The notes under the pieces are model-generated. The model made no database searches and had not been told where the DNA came from. It was given only the letters and a program-made list of their open reading frames with translations. A program made the translations under genes and the position numbers. A DNA stretch of 64,000 bases from Sporolactobacillus shoreae (GTDB taxonomy: Bacteria > Bacillota > Bacilli > Bacillales > Sporolactobacillaceae), in assembly GCF_004684935.1 (NCBI RefSeq), contig NZ_SRJD01000001.1, positions 338,835-402,834 of the forward strand, given 5' to 3'. Positions 1-9,192 of this stretch are shown here, piece by piece (position 1 is the stretch's first letter; each line of letters begins with the position of its first letter).

Positions 1-2
1 GC

Positions 3-200
3 CACGTCACCGCTGACAGTAGTTACAGAACAATTACAGTTGAGAAAGGGGACACGCTCTGGTCAATTGCCCAGGAATATCATCAGAAAACTCCGGGGCT
101 TTCAAATGAATCATTTATTGAATGGGTCGAGAATAAAAACGGACTTGTTCGCAACCACATCGAACTGAACCAGAAGTTAATTATCCCCGTCGCTCAATAA
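3..200 (+). CDS. yneA: C-terminal end of LysM protein, YneA-like cell-division suppressor (partial)
   Basis: The window opens inside this gene; 65 residues up to the TAA at 198-200 are visible. They form a LysM-type module beginning YRTITVEKGDTLWSIAQEY, the usual start of a peptidoglycan-binding LysM repeat, and ending in KLIIPVAQ. In Bacillus a LysM domain at the C-terminus of a small membrane protein is characteristic of YneA, the SOS-induced inhibitor of cell division encoded next to lexA. The downstream yneF-like gene supports the assignment, because both lie in the same neighbourhood in B. subtilis. The N-terminal membrane anchor and the promoter lie outside the window, so another LysM protein cannot be excluded. 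Confidence 0.72.
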   Translation, partial: HVTADSSYRTITVEKGDTLWSIAQEYHQKTPGLSNESFIEWVENKNGLVRNHIELNQKLIIPVAQ

Positions 201-237
201 CATCACTTCAAAACCGCAAATTAATTAATAATGGAGG

Positions 238-267
238 CTGCCTTTTTGTTTGCAAGGCAGTTTTTTT
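238..267 (+). terminator. Rho-independent terminator after yneA
   Basis: CTGCCTT (238-244) pairs with AAGGCAG (254-260) and is followed by seven T residues. It lies 38 nt after the yneA stop. Confidence 0.85.
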
Positions 268-388
268 ATGTTATACTGTTATACAACAAGGAAAGAAATT
301 GATTGTTGTAGTGATACAATTTACGACAACTGTTTAATCGCGTGTATTTCAATTTTTGAAATACCGATTAAAATATGATTCATTCCTT

Positions 389-484
389 TCGGTGATTTGA
401 CCTTGCCTTTCACCGACAGGTTATTTTTCATCCTCCTTCAGACGGACGCTTTATGCAATCTCAAAATAAGGCGTTCTTTTTTAT
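389..484 (+). terminator. Two further hairpins between yneA and yneF, the second terminator-like
   Basis: TCGGTGA (389-395) pairs with TCACCGA (410-416) but lacks a T-run. ACGCTTTAT (446-454) pairs with ATAAGGCGT (466-474), with one wobble, and is followed by a T-rich run. No gene lies between 201 and 612, so the second hairpin may end a short unrecognised transcript or back up the terminator at 238. Confidence 0.55.
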
Positions 485-546
485 GTGGCTTTTTGTTGTT
501 TTCGACATTCCGACAAATAATATTTATGTTCCCTCTCTATGTAAGG

Positions 547-576
547 TTGACCTGATTTCATGCGATAGTGTAAACT
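547..576 (+). promoter_or_regulatory. SigA-type promoter of yneF
   Basis: TTGACC at 547-552 and TAAACT at 571-576 are separated by 18 nt. An AAGGAGG ribosome binding site follows at 597-603. Confidence 0.55.
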
Positions 577-612
577 GAGAAATGGAAATTTGACACAAGG
601 AGGAACAGGCAT

Positions 613-834
613 ATGCTGTGGCTGTACATATTAGTGGGCATTGTCAGTCTGGCTGTGGGATTAATCCTCGGCTTTTTGATTGCCCGTAGATATATGATGA
701 ACTATCTCAAGAAGAATCCGCCAATCAATGAGCAGATGCTCCGCGTGATGATGACACAAATGGGTCAGCATCCATCTCAGAAGAAACTGAACCAGATGAT
801 GAAAGCCATCAATAATCAATCGAACCAACAATAA
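613..834 (+). CDS. yneF: YneF family (UPF0154) small membrane protein
   Basis: A 73-residue protein with one N-terminal membrane segment (about residues 5-24, ending in FLIARRYM) followed by a short basic cytoplasmic tail with [17 protein letters not shown]. Length, layout and this tail match the YneF/UPF0154 family of Firmicutes, whose molecular role is not established. The ATG follows a strong AAGGAGG with 9 nt spacing. It has its own promoter (547-576) and terminator (841-882), so it looks monocistronic. Its position shortly after yneA repeats the B. subtilis order, although the genes normally between them are absent here. Confidence 0.88.
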   Translation: MLWLYILVGIVSLAVGLILGFLIARRYMMNYLKKNPPINEQMLRVMMTQMGQHPSQKKLNQMMKAINNQSNQQ

Positions 835-840
835 GCAACT

Positions 841-882
841 GGCCCGGCCGGGCAATGAAATCCGGCTGGGCCTTTGTTGTTT
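841..882 (+). terminator. Terminator of yneF
   Basis: GGCCCGGCCGG (841-851) pairs with CCGGCTGGGCC (862-872), with one wobble, and is followed by TTTGTTGTTT. Confidence 0.85.
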
Positions 883-1029
883 ACAAGGGATATTGATAAC
901 TTTTTGGAGGGAGGGCGAACCGGCTGAAAATTCGTCAGCAGAACTGGAAATAGTGCGTTTTACCAAGTGCGAAACATGATAGAATGAAGGGAGAAAATCG
1001 GTTGAATTCTGAAGGAGATGATGAATCTA

Positions 1030-1959
1030 ATGAAAATCGGAATTATCGGTATTGGCTCTATTGCTGAGAAAGCTTATCTGCCTGTTTATGCCGGTTTGAG
1101 CGGCGCCGAGCTTCATTTTTGCACCCGAAATGAGCAGAAACTCCGTAAAATCAGTGATAAGTACAGGTGGACTCACCTTTATCAATCAGTCGATCGGTTA
1201 ATTGAAAGCGGTATCGATGCAGCATTCGTACATGCGGCGACCTCGGCACACCCTGCAATTATTTCAAAACTATTAAATGAAGGTATTTCTGTATATACGG
1301 ATAAGCCAATAGCCGATCATTATGAAACGGTTAAAAAACTGACAGAGCTTGCTGAAAAACAAAGGGTGCTATTGATGACCGGATTTAACCGTCGTTTTGC
1401 GCCGCTCAACCGTGCCGTTTTTGAAGCGCCTGGCAAGTCCATGATTATTTATCAAAAAAACCGGGTAAACGACCCTGCGGATATTCGGAAATTTGTATAT
1501 GACGATTACATCCATGTAGTGGATACAGCGAGGTACCTGCTGAATGAGCCTGTTGAAGCCATTAACGTTTTTGCGAAGAAAAATGCCGAAGATCTTTACA
1601 CGAATCTCAATGTTGTCTTACATGCGGGCAGCAAGCTGGCGGTCACATTTATGAGCAGGGTGAGTGGAGGAAATGAGGAAATTCTTCAGGCTATGTCCCC
1701 GGAAAGCGAGTACCGGGTCCGTAATCTGGCTGAGTTTGAACAGATTAAGGGCAATGTCAGGATCCAAAAGCCATTTGGGGACTGGACGACGACTCTGTAT
1801 AAAAGAGGTTTTGTGCAGATCGTTGAAGCCTTTCTCGATTCCGTAAAACATCATAAAGAAGAACCGATTTCAAAGGCGGATGCTTTGGAAACTCACCGGA
1901 TTTGTGAGAAAATAGTACAGGCGGCAGCGAACCAAAGCAATGCCGGGTCTTTTGCCTGA
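1030..1959 (+). CDS. Gfo/Idh/MocA family NAD(P)-dependent oxidoreductase
   Basis: A 309-residue two-domain oxidoreductase. The N-terminal Rossmann motif is visible at once (MKIGIIGIGSIAEKAY, GxGxxA at residues 7-12). The family's EKP-type lysine motif appears as TDKP near residues 90-93. The C-terminal half has the alternating strands of the family's substrate domain. Members oxidise sugars, inositols or related polyols, and the substrate here cannot be read from sequence. Of several in-frame ATGs I chose 1030: AAGGAG sits at 1012-1017, too close to the ATGs at 1018 and 1021, and the Rossmann strand begins at once after 1030. It is inserted between yneF and ccdC, where B. subtilis has ccdA and ccdB. 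Confidence 0.85.
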   Translation: MKIGIIGIGSIAEKAYLPVYAGLSGAELHFCTRNEQKLRKISDKYRWTHLYQSVDRLIESGIDAAFVHAATSAHPAIISKLLNEGISVYTDKPIADHYETVKKLTELAEKQRVLLMTGFNRRFAPLNRAVFEAPGKSMIIYQKNRVNDPADIRKFVYDDYIHVVDTARYLLNEPVEAINVFAKKNAEDLYTNLNVVLHAGSKLAVTFMSRVSGGNEEILQAMSPESEYRVRNLAEFEQIKGNVRIQKPFGDWTTTLYKRGFVQIVEAFLDSVKHHKEEPISKADALETHRICEKIVQAAANQSNAGSFA

Positions 1960-2014
1960 ATGCATAGATACGAATTCGCCAATGCCTGTTGTTCATAGTT
2001 GGAGGGTGAGTAAG

Positions 2015-2494
2015 ATAGCAGCTGAATTAATCGGGTTATCGATCGGCGTTCTTTTTGCCGGTCTGGTGATTTTTATCCGTCTGAAAGCATCTAAAAAACC
2101 GACAAACGCGAAAAAATTACTGCTCCCTCCGGTATTCATGTTAACCGGTTTTTTGATGTTCATCGAACCGAAAACATGGATCCCTTTTTGGGAAGCGGGG
2201 ATCGCTTTTCTTGTTGGTATGGCTTTTTCTTTTTTCTTGATCAAGACATCAAAATTTGAACGCGTCGGAAACGATGTTTATTTGAAACGTTCCAAAGCAT
2301 TTGCGTTCATCCTGATCGGATTGCTGCTTGTTCGAACAGTAATGAAATTGGCGATGGAACAAGCCGTCAGTCTGCCGCAGACCGCATCATTCTTTTTCAT
2401 CCTTGCATTGGGTATGCTTTTACCGTGGCGTCTGTCCATGTATCTCACCTATCGCAGATTGCTTGAAAATGGACCGGCTGAATCAGAACGGTGA
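2015..2494 (+). CDS. ccdC: CcdC-type membrane protein with probable ATA start
   Basis: A membrane protein of about 159 residues matching CcdC (YneJ, DUF1453). Diagnostic stretches are VIFIRLKASKKP, LIKTSKFE, DVYLKRSKAF and LPWRLSMYLTYRRL. Four to five hydrophobic segments are present. In Bacillus ccdC lies with ccdA and ccdB near aconitase, but its own role in cytochrome c maturation is uncertain. The start is unusual. GGAGG at 2001-2005 is 9 nt before ATA at 2015, which gives the usual CcdC length. The in-frame GTG at 2006 abuts the Shine-Dalgarno, and the ATG at 1982 lies upstream of it. It sits between the oxidoreductase gene and the DUF72 gene, probably in one transcript. No ccdA or ccdB is in the window. 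Confidence 0.82.
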   Translation: MAAELIGLSIGVLFAGLVIFIRLKASKKPTNAKKLLLPPVFMLTGFLMFIEPKTWIPFWEAGIAFLVGMAFSFFLIKTSKFERVGNDVYLKRSKAFAFILIGLLLVRTVMKLAMEQAVSLPQTASFFFILALGMLLPWRLSMYLTYRRLLENGPAESER

Positions 2495-2512
2495 GAAGAC
2501 AGGTGGGAAACT

Positions 2513-3349
2513 TTGAATTGGATTGGTTTGACAGGTTGGGGTGACCACCCAAGTTTATATGAATCTGGTACAAAATCTTCGAAATTGGAAAGCTATTGCA
2601 GCCATTTTCCTATTGTAGAAAGTGACAGTTCGTTTTACGCAATCCAACCCGAGAAAAATTACCGGAACTGGGTGAATGAAACACCGGACAATTTCCGTTT
2701 CATTGTTAAGGCTTATCAGGGAATGACAGGACATCTTCGCGGGAAAACAAGCTTTAAAAATATCGGGGAAATGTTTGATACCTTTTGTTCGTCCATTGAT
2801 CCGTTGCTTCAGTCAGGCAAATGCACGATGGTCCTGTTTCAATACCCTCCCTGGTTTGATTGTACTGCTGAAAATATCGAAAAACTCCGTTATACAAAGA
2901 AGAAAATGAGCGGAATACCAGTGGCTCTTGAGTTCCGAAATCCGAGCTGGTTTTTGCCGGAAACAAAGATGAAAACGTTATCATTTATTGAAAGAGAAGG
3001 ATGGACCCATACGATTTGCGATGAACCTCAGACAGATACCGGATCCATTCCTCTGGTATTATCCGGGTGGGGCGATTCAGTGCTCATACGGCTTCATGGG
3101 AGAAATACTGCCGGATGGTTGAATCATGGACCAAATTGGAGGAAGGTGCGCTGCCTGTATCGTTATGATAGCAAAGAGCTGAATGAATGGAAGCAGCGGC
3201 TGATGATCCTCAATCAGAAAGTTAAAAATGTTTATATGCTTTTTAACAATAATTCAGGCGGTGATGCCGCAGATAATGCGAAGCAGATGATCGACATGCT
3301 CGATCTCAGCTATTCAGGGTTGGCGCCGAAACAGCTCGGTTTATTTTGA
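2513..3349 (+). CDS. DUF72 family protein (YunF/YecE type)
   Basis: A 278-residue soluble protein of the DUF72 family, which has a TIM-barrel fold and no established biochemical role. Recognisable segments are IGLTGWGDHPSLY at the start, the SSFYAIQ motif near residue 40, FRFIVKAYQGMTGH, ALEFRNPSWF and YMLFNNNSGGDAADNAKQM near the end. The last matches the family's conserved FNNH-like motif. The start is TTG at 2513, seven to eight nt after AGGTGGG. It begins 18 nt after ccdC, so the two are probably co-transcribed. The protein ends in the short hydrophobic PKQLGLF typical of the family. Confidence 0.88.
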   Translation: MNWIGLTGWGDHPSLYESGTKSSKLESYCSHFPIVESDSSFYAIQPEKNYRNWVNETPDNFRFIVKAYQGMTGHLRGKTSFKNIGEMFDTFCSSIDPLLQSGKCTMVLFQYPPWFDCTAENIEKLRYTKKKMSGIPVALEFRNPSWFLPETKMKTLSFIEREGWTHTICDEPQTDTGSIPLVLSGWGDSVLIRLHGRNTAGWLNHGPNWRKVRCLYRYDSKELNEWKQRLMILNQKVKNVYMLFNNNSGGDAADNAKQMIDMLDLSYSGLAPKQLGLF

Positions 3350-3433
3350 TCCCCAGCGATTGAAAAATTGCAGCTGATGATTTTATTGCCTGAACGCTTT
3401 GCGATATATCCATATATAAAGGGAGTGACTGAC

Positions 3434-4609
3434 ATGTTGAAAAAGATAGCCGGATGCGCCATTTATTCGGATCATGACTGGATTCATAACGGTAATATTT
3501 CTTTTGATCAAGGTAAAATCGTCTCCATCGGTTATCAGACCGATCAAGATAGCGATACCATTGTTCATTTTCCGCCGGAATATAAATGCCTTCCTGGAAT
3601 GATCGACATGCACATCCACGGAGCAAATGGCTCAGATATGATGGATGCTACACCTGACGCACTGAGAACGATAGCGTCAGCTCTTCCGGGAGAAGCGACA
3701 ACTTCATTTCTGGCCACGACAATGACGCAATCCCCAGAAAAAATTGAAACGGCCCTGGAAAATGCGGCTCAGGTGATTGGTCATCAGCAACATGGAGAGG
3801 CTGAGATTCTGGGCATTCATCTGGAAGGCCCATTCATCAGTAAGGAGAAAGCAGGGGCGCAGAGATCGGAGCACATTATTGAAGCGGATGCTGATCTTTT
3901 TGATAAATGGCAGGAGCTTAGCGGAGGAAATATTAAAGAGGTCACACTTGCACCTGAAATCCACGGGGGTCTCACTCTGATCCGTCATCTCTCTGAACAA
4001 AATATTGTCGCTTCGATCGGGCACAGCAATGGCTTGGATGTAGATGTGCTTAATGCAGCAGCAGCTGGAGCAACACAGGTCACACACCTCTATAACGGGA
4101 TGAGAGGTATGCATCAGCGTGAGCCGGGTATTCTCGGAGGCGCACTCCTGCATCATGAGCTGTACACCGAACTGATCTGTGACGGACGGCATATATGCCA
4201 GGGCATGGTCAATTTGGCATACAAGCTGAAGGGCAGTGACCGAATGATTCTGATTACTGACGCAATACGTGCAAAATGCCTGAAAGACGGGGATTATGAA
4301 CTTGGCGGGCAGGAGGTCCATGTAAGAAACGGCCTGGCGCTTCTTTCTTCCGGGACGATCGCCGGCAGCTTGCTGAAGATGGACCAGGCAATAAGAAATA
4401 TGCTCTCTTTCACGGATGCGACACTTGAGGATATCGTCCAGATGGGTTCAATTAATCCGGCACTTCAGTGCAATGTGTTCAACCGCAAAGGCTCTCTTGA
4501 AGTCGGGAAGGATGCTGATTTGATCATTCTTGACGGTCAGAATCAGTTAGTGATGACTGTATGCCGAGGAACAGTCTCTTACCAGAGAAAAGGAGAAGTA
4601 CTCTGCTGA
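3434..4609 (+). CDS. nagA: N-acetylglucosamine-6-phosphate deacetylase
   Basis: A 391-residue amidohydrolase that removes acetate from GlcNAc-6-phosphate during amino-sugar use and cell-wall recycling. The metal site is visible: PGMIDMHIHG (His60 and His62), the ligand Glu in HLEGPFI (about 131), SIGHSNG and THLYNGM. The catalytic Asp is in LITDAI (about 281), and the substrate loop SSGTIAGS follows. The ATG at 3434 is preceded by AAAGGGAG with 8 nt spacing; the open frame continues upstream but without a better site. No nagB or nagP is adjacent, so glucosamine-6-phosphate deaminase must be encoded elsewhere. It may be the last gene of a loose operon that starts at 1030. Confidence 0.93.
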   Translation: MLKKIAGCAIYSDHDWIHNGNISFDQGKIVSIGYQTDQDSDTIVHFPPEYKCLPGMIDMHIHGANGSDMMDATPDALRTIASALPGEATTSFLATTMTQSPEKIETALENAAQVIGHQQHGEAEILGIHLEGPFISKEKAGAQRSEHIIEADADLFDKWQELSGGNIKEVTLAPEIHGGLTLIRHLSEQNIVASIGHSNGLDVDVLNAAAAGATQVTHLYNGMRGMHQREPGILGGALLHHELYTELICDGRHICQGMVNLAYKLKGSDRMILITDAIRAKCLKDGDYELGGQEVHVRNGLALLSSGTIAGSLLKMDQAIRNMLSFTDATLEDIVQMGSINPALQCNVFNRKGSLEVGKDADLIILDGQNQLVMTVCRGTVSYQRKGEVLC

Positions 4610-4706
4610 GCTTTTTGCAATGGGATATATCAGGAAAAGCTTATTTTAAGTCTTGATTTGATATTGTTTTACTTATTCGCATCGATCATTTAAGATAAAA
4701 TTAGCG

Positions 4707-4723
4707 TTGTATATGATATACAA
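4707..4723. promoter_or_regulatory. Perfect palindrome upstream of aconitase
   Basis: TTGTATATGATATACAA, two perfect 8-bp arms about one central base, ends 20 bp before the acnA start. Its position at or just after the probable transcription start suggests a repressor operator. The form is like GntR-family sites rather than the spaced CcpC dyad known at B. subtilis citB. Confidence 0.55.
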
Positions 4724-4743
4724 ATCATAGAGAGGGTGACGGT

Positions 4744-7485
4744 ATGGCGACAGCTGCAGAAAGAAACACATCCGGACAGAAGGATTTTTTTCACGCGCTT
4801 AATCATTTTGACAGCAATGGGAAAACATACAGTTTTTACGATCTCGGCGTCCTTAATCAATTCGGTGATGTTGAGCGGCTTCCTTATTCAATTAAAGTAT
4901 TACTGGAAGCGGTTTTACGCCAGTGCGATGGCAAGGTTATTAAACGGGAACATGTTGAGAATCTGACAAAATGGGGGACCGAAGAGCTGAATAAAAGCAT
5001 TGATGTCCCTTTCAATCCTTCGCGGATCATATTGCAGGATTTTACAGGTGTTCCAGCTGTCGTTGATCTGGCCTCTCTAAGAAAAGCATTAGCGGATCTC
5101 GGCGGTAACCCGGAGAAGATCAACCCTGAAAAGCCTGTTGATCTCGTTGTTGATCATTCGGTACAAGTTGATCGCTTTGGCACCAATGATGCTTTGAAAT
5201 TCAATATGAACAAAGAATTCGAACGAAACGGCGAGCGCTATAAATTCTTGAAATGGGCGCAGAAATCCTTTGAAAATTTTCGTGCGGTTCCACCGGCAAC
5301 GGGGATCGTTCATCAGGTGAATCTTGAATATCTCGCTTCTGTCGTGCATTCAGTGACTGATGACGATGGCGGTTTGCTGGCCTATCCAGATACACTCGTA
5401 GGAACCGATTCCCACACGACAATGATAAACGGTTTAGGTGTCCTCGGATGGGGCGTCGGAGGCATTGAAGCAGAAGCGGGAATGCTCGGGCAGCCTTCCT
5501 ATTTTCCTGTTCCGGAAGTGATTGGTGTCCGCATCACTGGAAGTCTCCCCGATGGAACCACAGCGACTGATCTTGCATTGAAGGTAACACAGATCCTGCG
5601 GGAGGAAAGTGTCGTTGGAAAATTTGTTGAATTTTTCGGCCCCAGCCTGTCTCATATGTCCCTTGCCGATCGGGCAACGGTTTCAAATATGTCTCCGGAA
5701 AACGGAGCAACGACCACATTTTTCCCGGTTGACCAGGTAACACTGGATTACCTGCATCTGACAGGTCGGTCGGATGAATCCGTTCGGCTGGTTGAGGATT
5801 ATTGCAGGGCAAACGGACTCTTTTACTCACCGGAATCAAAGGATCCGCGGTTTACGAAAGTGATTGAACTGAATCTCTCAGACGTGCAACCGTCTCTTGC
5901 CGGTCCAAAGCGTCCTCAGGATCGCATTGCGCTGACAAAAATCAAAGATGAATTCGCCGCCTCCTTAACGAGAGAGTCTGGCAATCATGGATTCGGCCTG
6001 CAGAAGAATGAAATAGACAAAAAGGCCTTCATTGAGCATCAGGATGGGAGCAAAACGGAACTGAAAACCGGGGCGGTTGTGATCGCGGCGATTACCAGCT
6101 GTACGAATACAAGTAATCCGAGCGTGATGATCGGTGCCGGTCTGGTAGCCAAAAAGGCTGTTGAAAAAGGGCTGACGGTTCCTGATTATGTAAAAACCAG
6201 TCTGGCGCCTGGATCTAAAGTGGTCACTGATTACCTTGAATCTGCGGGACTCATGCCTTATCTTGAGCAGCTTGGATTTAATCTGGTTGGCTATGGGTGT
6301 ACGACATGCATCGGTAACTCCGGACCGCTTCCTGAAGAAATTGAAAAGGCGGTTACCGAGGGAGATCTGACGGTTTCCGCTGTCCTTTCCGGAAACCGTA
6401 ATTTCGAAGGACGGATTCATCCTCTGATTCGCGCCAATTATCTGGCTTCTCCACCACTTGTTGTGGCTTTCGCATTAGCCGGAACAGTACACTTTGACAT
6501 GCAGCATGATTCTTTCGGTAAGGATAGCGAAGGGAATGATGTCTATTTCAAAGATATCTGGCCGTCGCGTGAAGAAATCGAAGAGGCGATCAATCAATCG
6601 GTCAGCCCGGATATGTTTAAGAAGGAGTATTCCCGTGTTTTCACTGAAAATCAGCGCTGGAACGCCATACAAACAAGCGTTGGGGAACTTTATGACTGGG
6701 ACCCGGATTCGACTTATATTCAAAATCCCCCGTTCTTCGAGAATCTTTCTGCCAATCTAAACGAAATTAAACCGATTGAAAACCTTAGGGTCATCGGTAA
6801 ATTCGGCGATTCTGTGACGACGGATCATATTTCTCCGGCGGGTGCGATCGCTCAAAAAAGCCCAGCTGGACAATATTTGCTTGGGAAAGGTGTCAAACGT
6901 TTTGATTTTAATTCATATGGGTCACGTCGCGGAAATCATGAAGTAATGATGCGAGGCACGTTCGCCAATGTACGCATCCGTAACCAGATTGCTCCCGGAA
7001 CGGAAGGCGGGTATACGACATACTGGCCAACCGGAGAGATTATGCCGATTTATGATGCGGCTATGAATTATAAGAAAGATGGTACCGGTCTGATTGTCCT
7101 TGCAGGCAGGGACTATGGTATGGGAAGCTCGAGGGACTGGGCCGCTAAGGGAACGAATTTGCTCGGGATCAAAGCTGTGATCGCTCAAAGCTTCGAGCGG
7201 ATCCATCGTAGCAATCTGGTTATGATGGGCGTGCTTCCACTTCAATTCAAGGATGGCCAGAGCGCAGATTCACTCGGCCTGTCCGGAAAAGAGCAAATCA
7301 GCATCGAAATTGATGAAAAGGTAATCCCGGGACAGATTCTTCAGGTTAAAGCAGTTTCTGTGAGCGGTACTGTTATTCCGTTTGAAGTTATTGTACGTTT
7401 TGACAGCGAAGTCGAAATTGATTATTACCGTAACGGAGGCATTCTCCAGACCGTTTTGCGCCGGAAACTGAATGAGAATTCATGA
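4744..7485 (+). CDS. acnA: Aconitate hydratase
   Basis: A 913-residue aconitase (B. subtilis CitB type) interconverting citrate and isocitrate. Three cysteines bind the [4Fe-4S] cluster: one in SCTNTSNPS (residue 453) and two in GYGCTTCIG (residues 519 and 522). The swivel domain has [16 protein letters not shown]. The full length fits the AcnA/IRP family, whose apo-forms can bind RNA when iron is short. ATG 4744 follows GAGAGGGTGA. In B. subtilis this gene also lies downstream of yneF and ccdC, so the neighbourhood is conserved. The palindrome at 4707-4723 probably regulates it. Confidence 0.97.
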   Translation: MATAAERNTSGQKDFFHALNHFDSNGKTYSFYDLGVLNQFGDVERLPYSIKVLLEAVLRQCDGKVIKREHVENLTKWGTEELNKSIDVPFNPSRIILQDFTGVPAVVDLASLRKALADLGGNPEKINPEKPVDLVVDHSVQVDRFGTNDALKFNMNKEFERNGERYKFLKWAQKSFENFRAVPPATGIVHQVNLEYLASVVHSVTDDDGGLLAYPDTLVGTDSHTTMINGLGVLGWGVGGIEAEAGMLGQPSYFPVPEVIGVRITGSLPDGTTATDLALKVTQILREESVVGKFVEFFGPSLSHMSLADRATVSNMSPENGATTTFFPVDQVTLDYLHLTGRSDESVRLVEDYCRANGLFYSPESKDPRFTKVIELNLSDVQPSLAGPKRPQDRIALTKIKDEFAASLTRESGNHGFGLQKNEIDKKAFIEHQDGSKTELKTGAVVIAAITSCTNTSNPSVMIGAGLVAKKAVEKGLTVPDYVKTSLAPGSKVVTDYLESAGLMPYLEQLGFNLVGYGCTTCIGNSGPLPEEIEKAVTEGDLTVSAVLSGNRNFEGRIHPLIRANYLASPPLVVAFALAGTVHFDMQHDSFGKDSEGNDVYFKDIWPSREEIEEAINQSVSPDMFKKEYSRVFTENQRWNAIQTSVGELYDWDPDSTYIQNPPFFENLSANLNEIKPIENLRVIGKFGDSVTTDHISPAGAIAQKSPAGQYLLGKGVKRFDFNSYGSRRGNHEVMMRGTFANVRIRNQIAPGTEGGYTTYWPTGEIMPIYDAAMNYKKDGTGLIVLAGRDYGMGSSRDWAAKGTNLLGIKAVIAQSFERIHRSNLVMMGVLPLQFKDGQSADSLGLSGKEQISIEIDEKVIPGQILQVKAVSVSGTVIPFEVIVRFDSEVEIDYYRNGGILQTVLRRKLNENS

Positions 7486-7694
7486 GGAAATTTATATCCG
7501 CAAGAGAATAAATTGTGACTTTGCGGGCATGATAATGAACGAAGTAGATCAAAAAGTATTTAGTCCTTCAGCTTTTATCTGAGGAGAGGATTCCATTGGA
7601 TCAATCAACTGGCTCAATGCATTCCGCTCGGCGTAAAGCCCTCTGAAAGATAATAACCTGTAAAGTCTGAATCCATTTCATCTTCTTCATCTGG

Positions 7695-7729
7695 GGGACT
7701 GTCCAATTTTGGACGGTCCCTTTAATTTT
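7695..7729 (+). terminator. Terminator of acnA
   Basis: GGGACTGTCC (7695-7704) pairs with GGACGGTCCC (7711-7720), with one wobble, and is followed by TTTAATTTT. Confidence 0.8.
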
Positions 7730-7735
7730 GATTAT

Positions 7736-7766
7736 AAAAAAACGGAGTGGAAAAAATCCACCCCGT
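7736..7766 (-). terminator. Terminator of the M20 dipeptidase gene
   Basis: Read on the minus strand, ACGGGGTGGA pairs with TCCACTCCGT and is followed by a run of T (plus-strand A-run at 7736-7742). Confidence 0.85.
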
Positions 7767-7787
7767 CTTGGTTTGCGCCAAAATGAT

Positions 7788-9158
7788 TTATTTTTGCTCT
7801 GGAAGAAAGTTAAGAAAATCAATTAAAGCTTTCAGACCGCGATCAAAATTAACAAGATGGAAGTGTTCATTGGGCGCGTGAAAATTTTCTGTGTCAAGGC
7901 CAAATCCCATAAGGACTGGCGCAAGCCCTAATTTATCATGGAACGTATTAACAATTGGCACCGATCCACCCTGTCTTGAGAAGATTGGGTCGACATGATA
8001 CGCGTCCTTTAGCGCGGCGCCTGCGGCCTTTAATGCTGGATGATCCAGCGGCATGACAAAAGGTTCGGCATGATCCATTAGCCTAATGTCCAGTTTCACA
8101 CCCGCCGGGAGATGCTTCTTCAAGTGTTTGTTCATAAGTGCGCCAATCACAGCTGGGTCCTGGTTTGGAACGAGACGACAGGTGATCTTCGCGGTCGCGG
8201 TGGAGGGAATGACCGTCTTCAAGCCTTCACCCTGAAATCCGCCGAAAACACCGTTAAGTTCAACAGTCGGGCGTGCCCAGATTCTGGCTGTGGTCGAGTA
8301 ACCTGGTTCGCCTACGAGGGTATCGACATCCAGTTCTTTTCTTAACGCTTCGTCATCAGAAATTTTTTCACATGTATTTTTCTCTTCTTCTGTGAGCTCT
8401 TCGACGCCATCATAAAAACCATCAACAGCAATCTTTCCATCTTTGTCATGAAGGGTTGCAAGCAATTCAACCATGGCATGAAGTGTATTTTGAACCGCGC
8501 CACCGTACACGCCCGAATGCAGGTCGCCTTTGGGTCCGCGAAGATGTACTTCAAGTCCGCAGAGACCGCGGAGTCCGTAGCTTACCGCAGGTTGATTGAT
8601 CCCGATCATCGTTGTGTCGGAGACGAGCAGAACATCGCCCTGGAGCAGATCCAGGTGGGTATCAACAAAATCATCCAGATGCGCGCTGCCGATTTCTTCT
8701 TCGCCCTCAAAGCAAAATTTAATATTGACCGGGAGCTCTTCTTTGACCGCAAGAATAGATTCAGCTGCTTTGGCGAGCATGAAAACCTGTCCTTTATCAT
8801 CACTGCTTCCCCGGGAGTAGATGATGTTGTCTTTAATCTCAGGTTTGAACGGGTCAGTATGCCACTGATCGATCGGGTCAACCGGCTGAACATCGTAATG
8901 CCCATAGCAGAGTACGGTTGGTTTGCCCTCCGCTCTCAGATAATCGGCATAGACAACCGGATGGCCCGCAGTCTCAAGAATCTGTACATTTTCCAATCCG
9001 CCATTCTCCAGATCATTTGCCAGCCACTCCGCAGCTTTTCTGACATCTGGTTTATGTGTTGAGTCGGAACTGATACTTGGAATTGAAAGAAATTCGATCA
9101 TCTGTTTCAGATGCAGCTCCCGATTGTTTTCCAAATAAGAAGTGATTTGTTCATCCAT
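7788..9158 (-). CDS. M20 family metallopeptidase / dipeptidase
   Basis: A 456-residue zinc-dependent dipeptidase of the M20 family (carnosinase/CPG2-like), probably cytosolic. The co-catalytic metal site is visible in order: GHYDVQPVD (His, Asp), SSDDKGQ (bridging Asp), FEGEEEIGS (catalytic Glu and metal Glu), VSDTTM, and HAPNEHFHL near the C-terminus (last His ligand). A lid or dimerisation domain lies between about residues 190 and 310. I chose ATG at 9158 because GGGAGGC lies 6 nt upstream on the minus strand; a TTG at 9173 lies inside that site. Its promoter region holds a perfect 9-bp inverted repeat (9197-9220). Confidence 0.9.
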   Translation of the reverse strand: MDEQITSYLENNRELHLKQMIEFLSIPSISSDSTHKPDVRKAAEWLANDLENGGLENVQILETAGHPVVYADYLRAEGKPTVLCYGHYDVQPVDPIDQWHTDPFKPEIKDNIIYSRGSSDDKGQVFMLAKAAESILAVKEELPVNIKFCFEGEEEIGSAHLDDFVDTHLDLLQGDVLLVSDTTMIGINQPAVSYGLRGLCGLEVHLRGPKGDLHSGVYGGAVQNTLHAMVELLATLHDKDGKIAVDGFYDGVEELTEEEKNTCEKISDDEALRKELDVDTLVGEPGYSTTARIWARPTVELNGVFGGFQGEGLKTVIPSTATAKITCRLVPNQDPAVIGALMNKHLKKHLPAGVKLDIRLMDHAEPFVMPLDHPALKAAGAALKDAYHVDPIFSRQGGSVPIVNTFHDKLGLAPVLMGFGLDTENFHAPNEHFHLVNFDRGLKALIDFLNFLPEQK

Positions 9159-9192
9159 GAAAAAGCCTCCCAAACAATAATCTGTCTTATCT

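Larger units (their letters stand above)
7486..7787. other. Intergenic region between convergent acnA and M20 dipeptidase
   Basis: These 302 bp hold two terminators facing opposite ways (listed separately) and no convincing gene. A 16-codon TTG frame at 7596-7646 follows GAGGAGAGG, but nothing else supports it. Confidence 0.6.

Noticed and set aside
7596..7646. 16-codon TTG frame after GAGGAGAGG, downstream of acnA
   Set aside because: Too short to judge, with no promoter or terminator of its own. The SD is suggestive, but I cannot support a gene.
8448..9062. 204-codon plus-strand frame opposite the M20 dipeptidase
   Set aside because: Shadow of a well-supported metallopeptidase with intact metal motifs; no SD.
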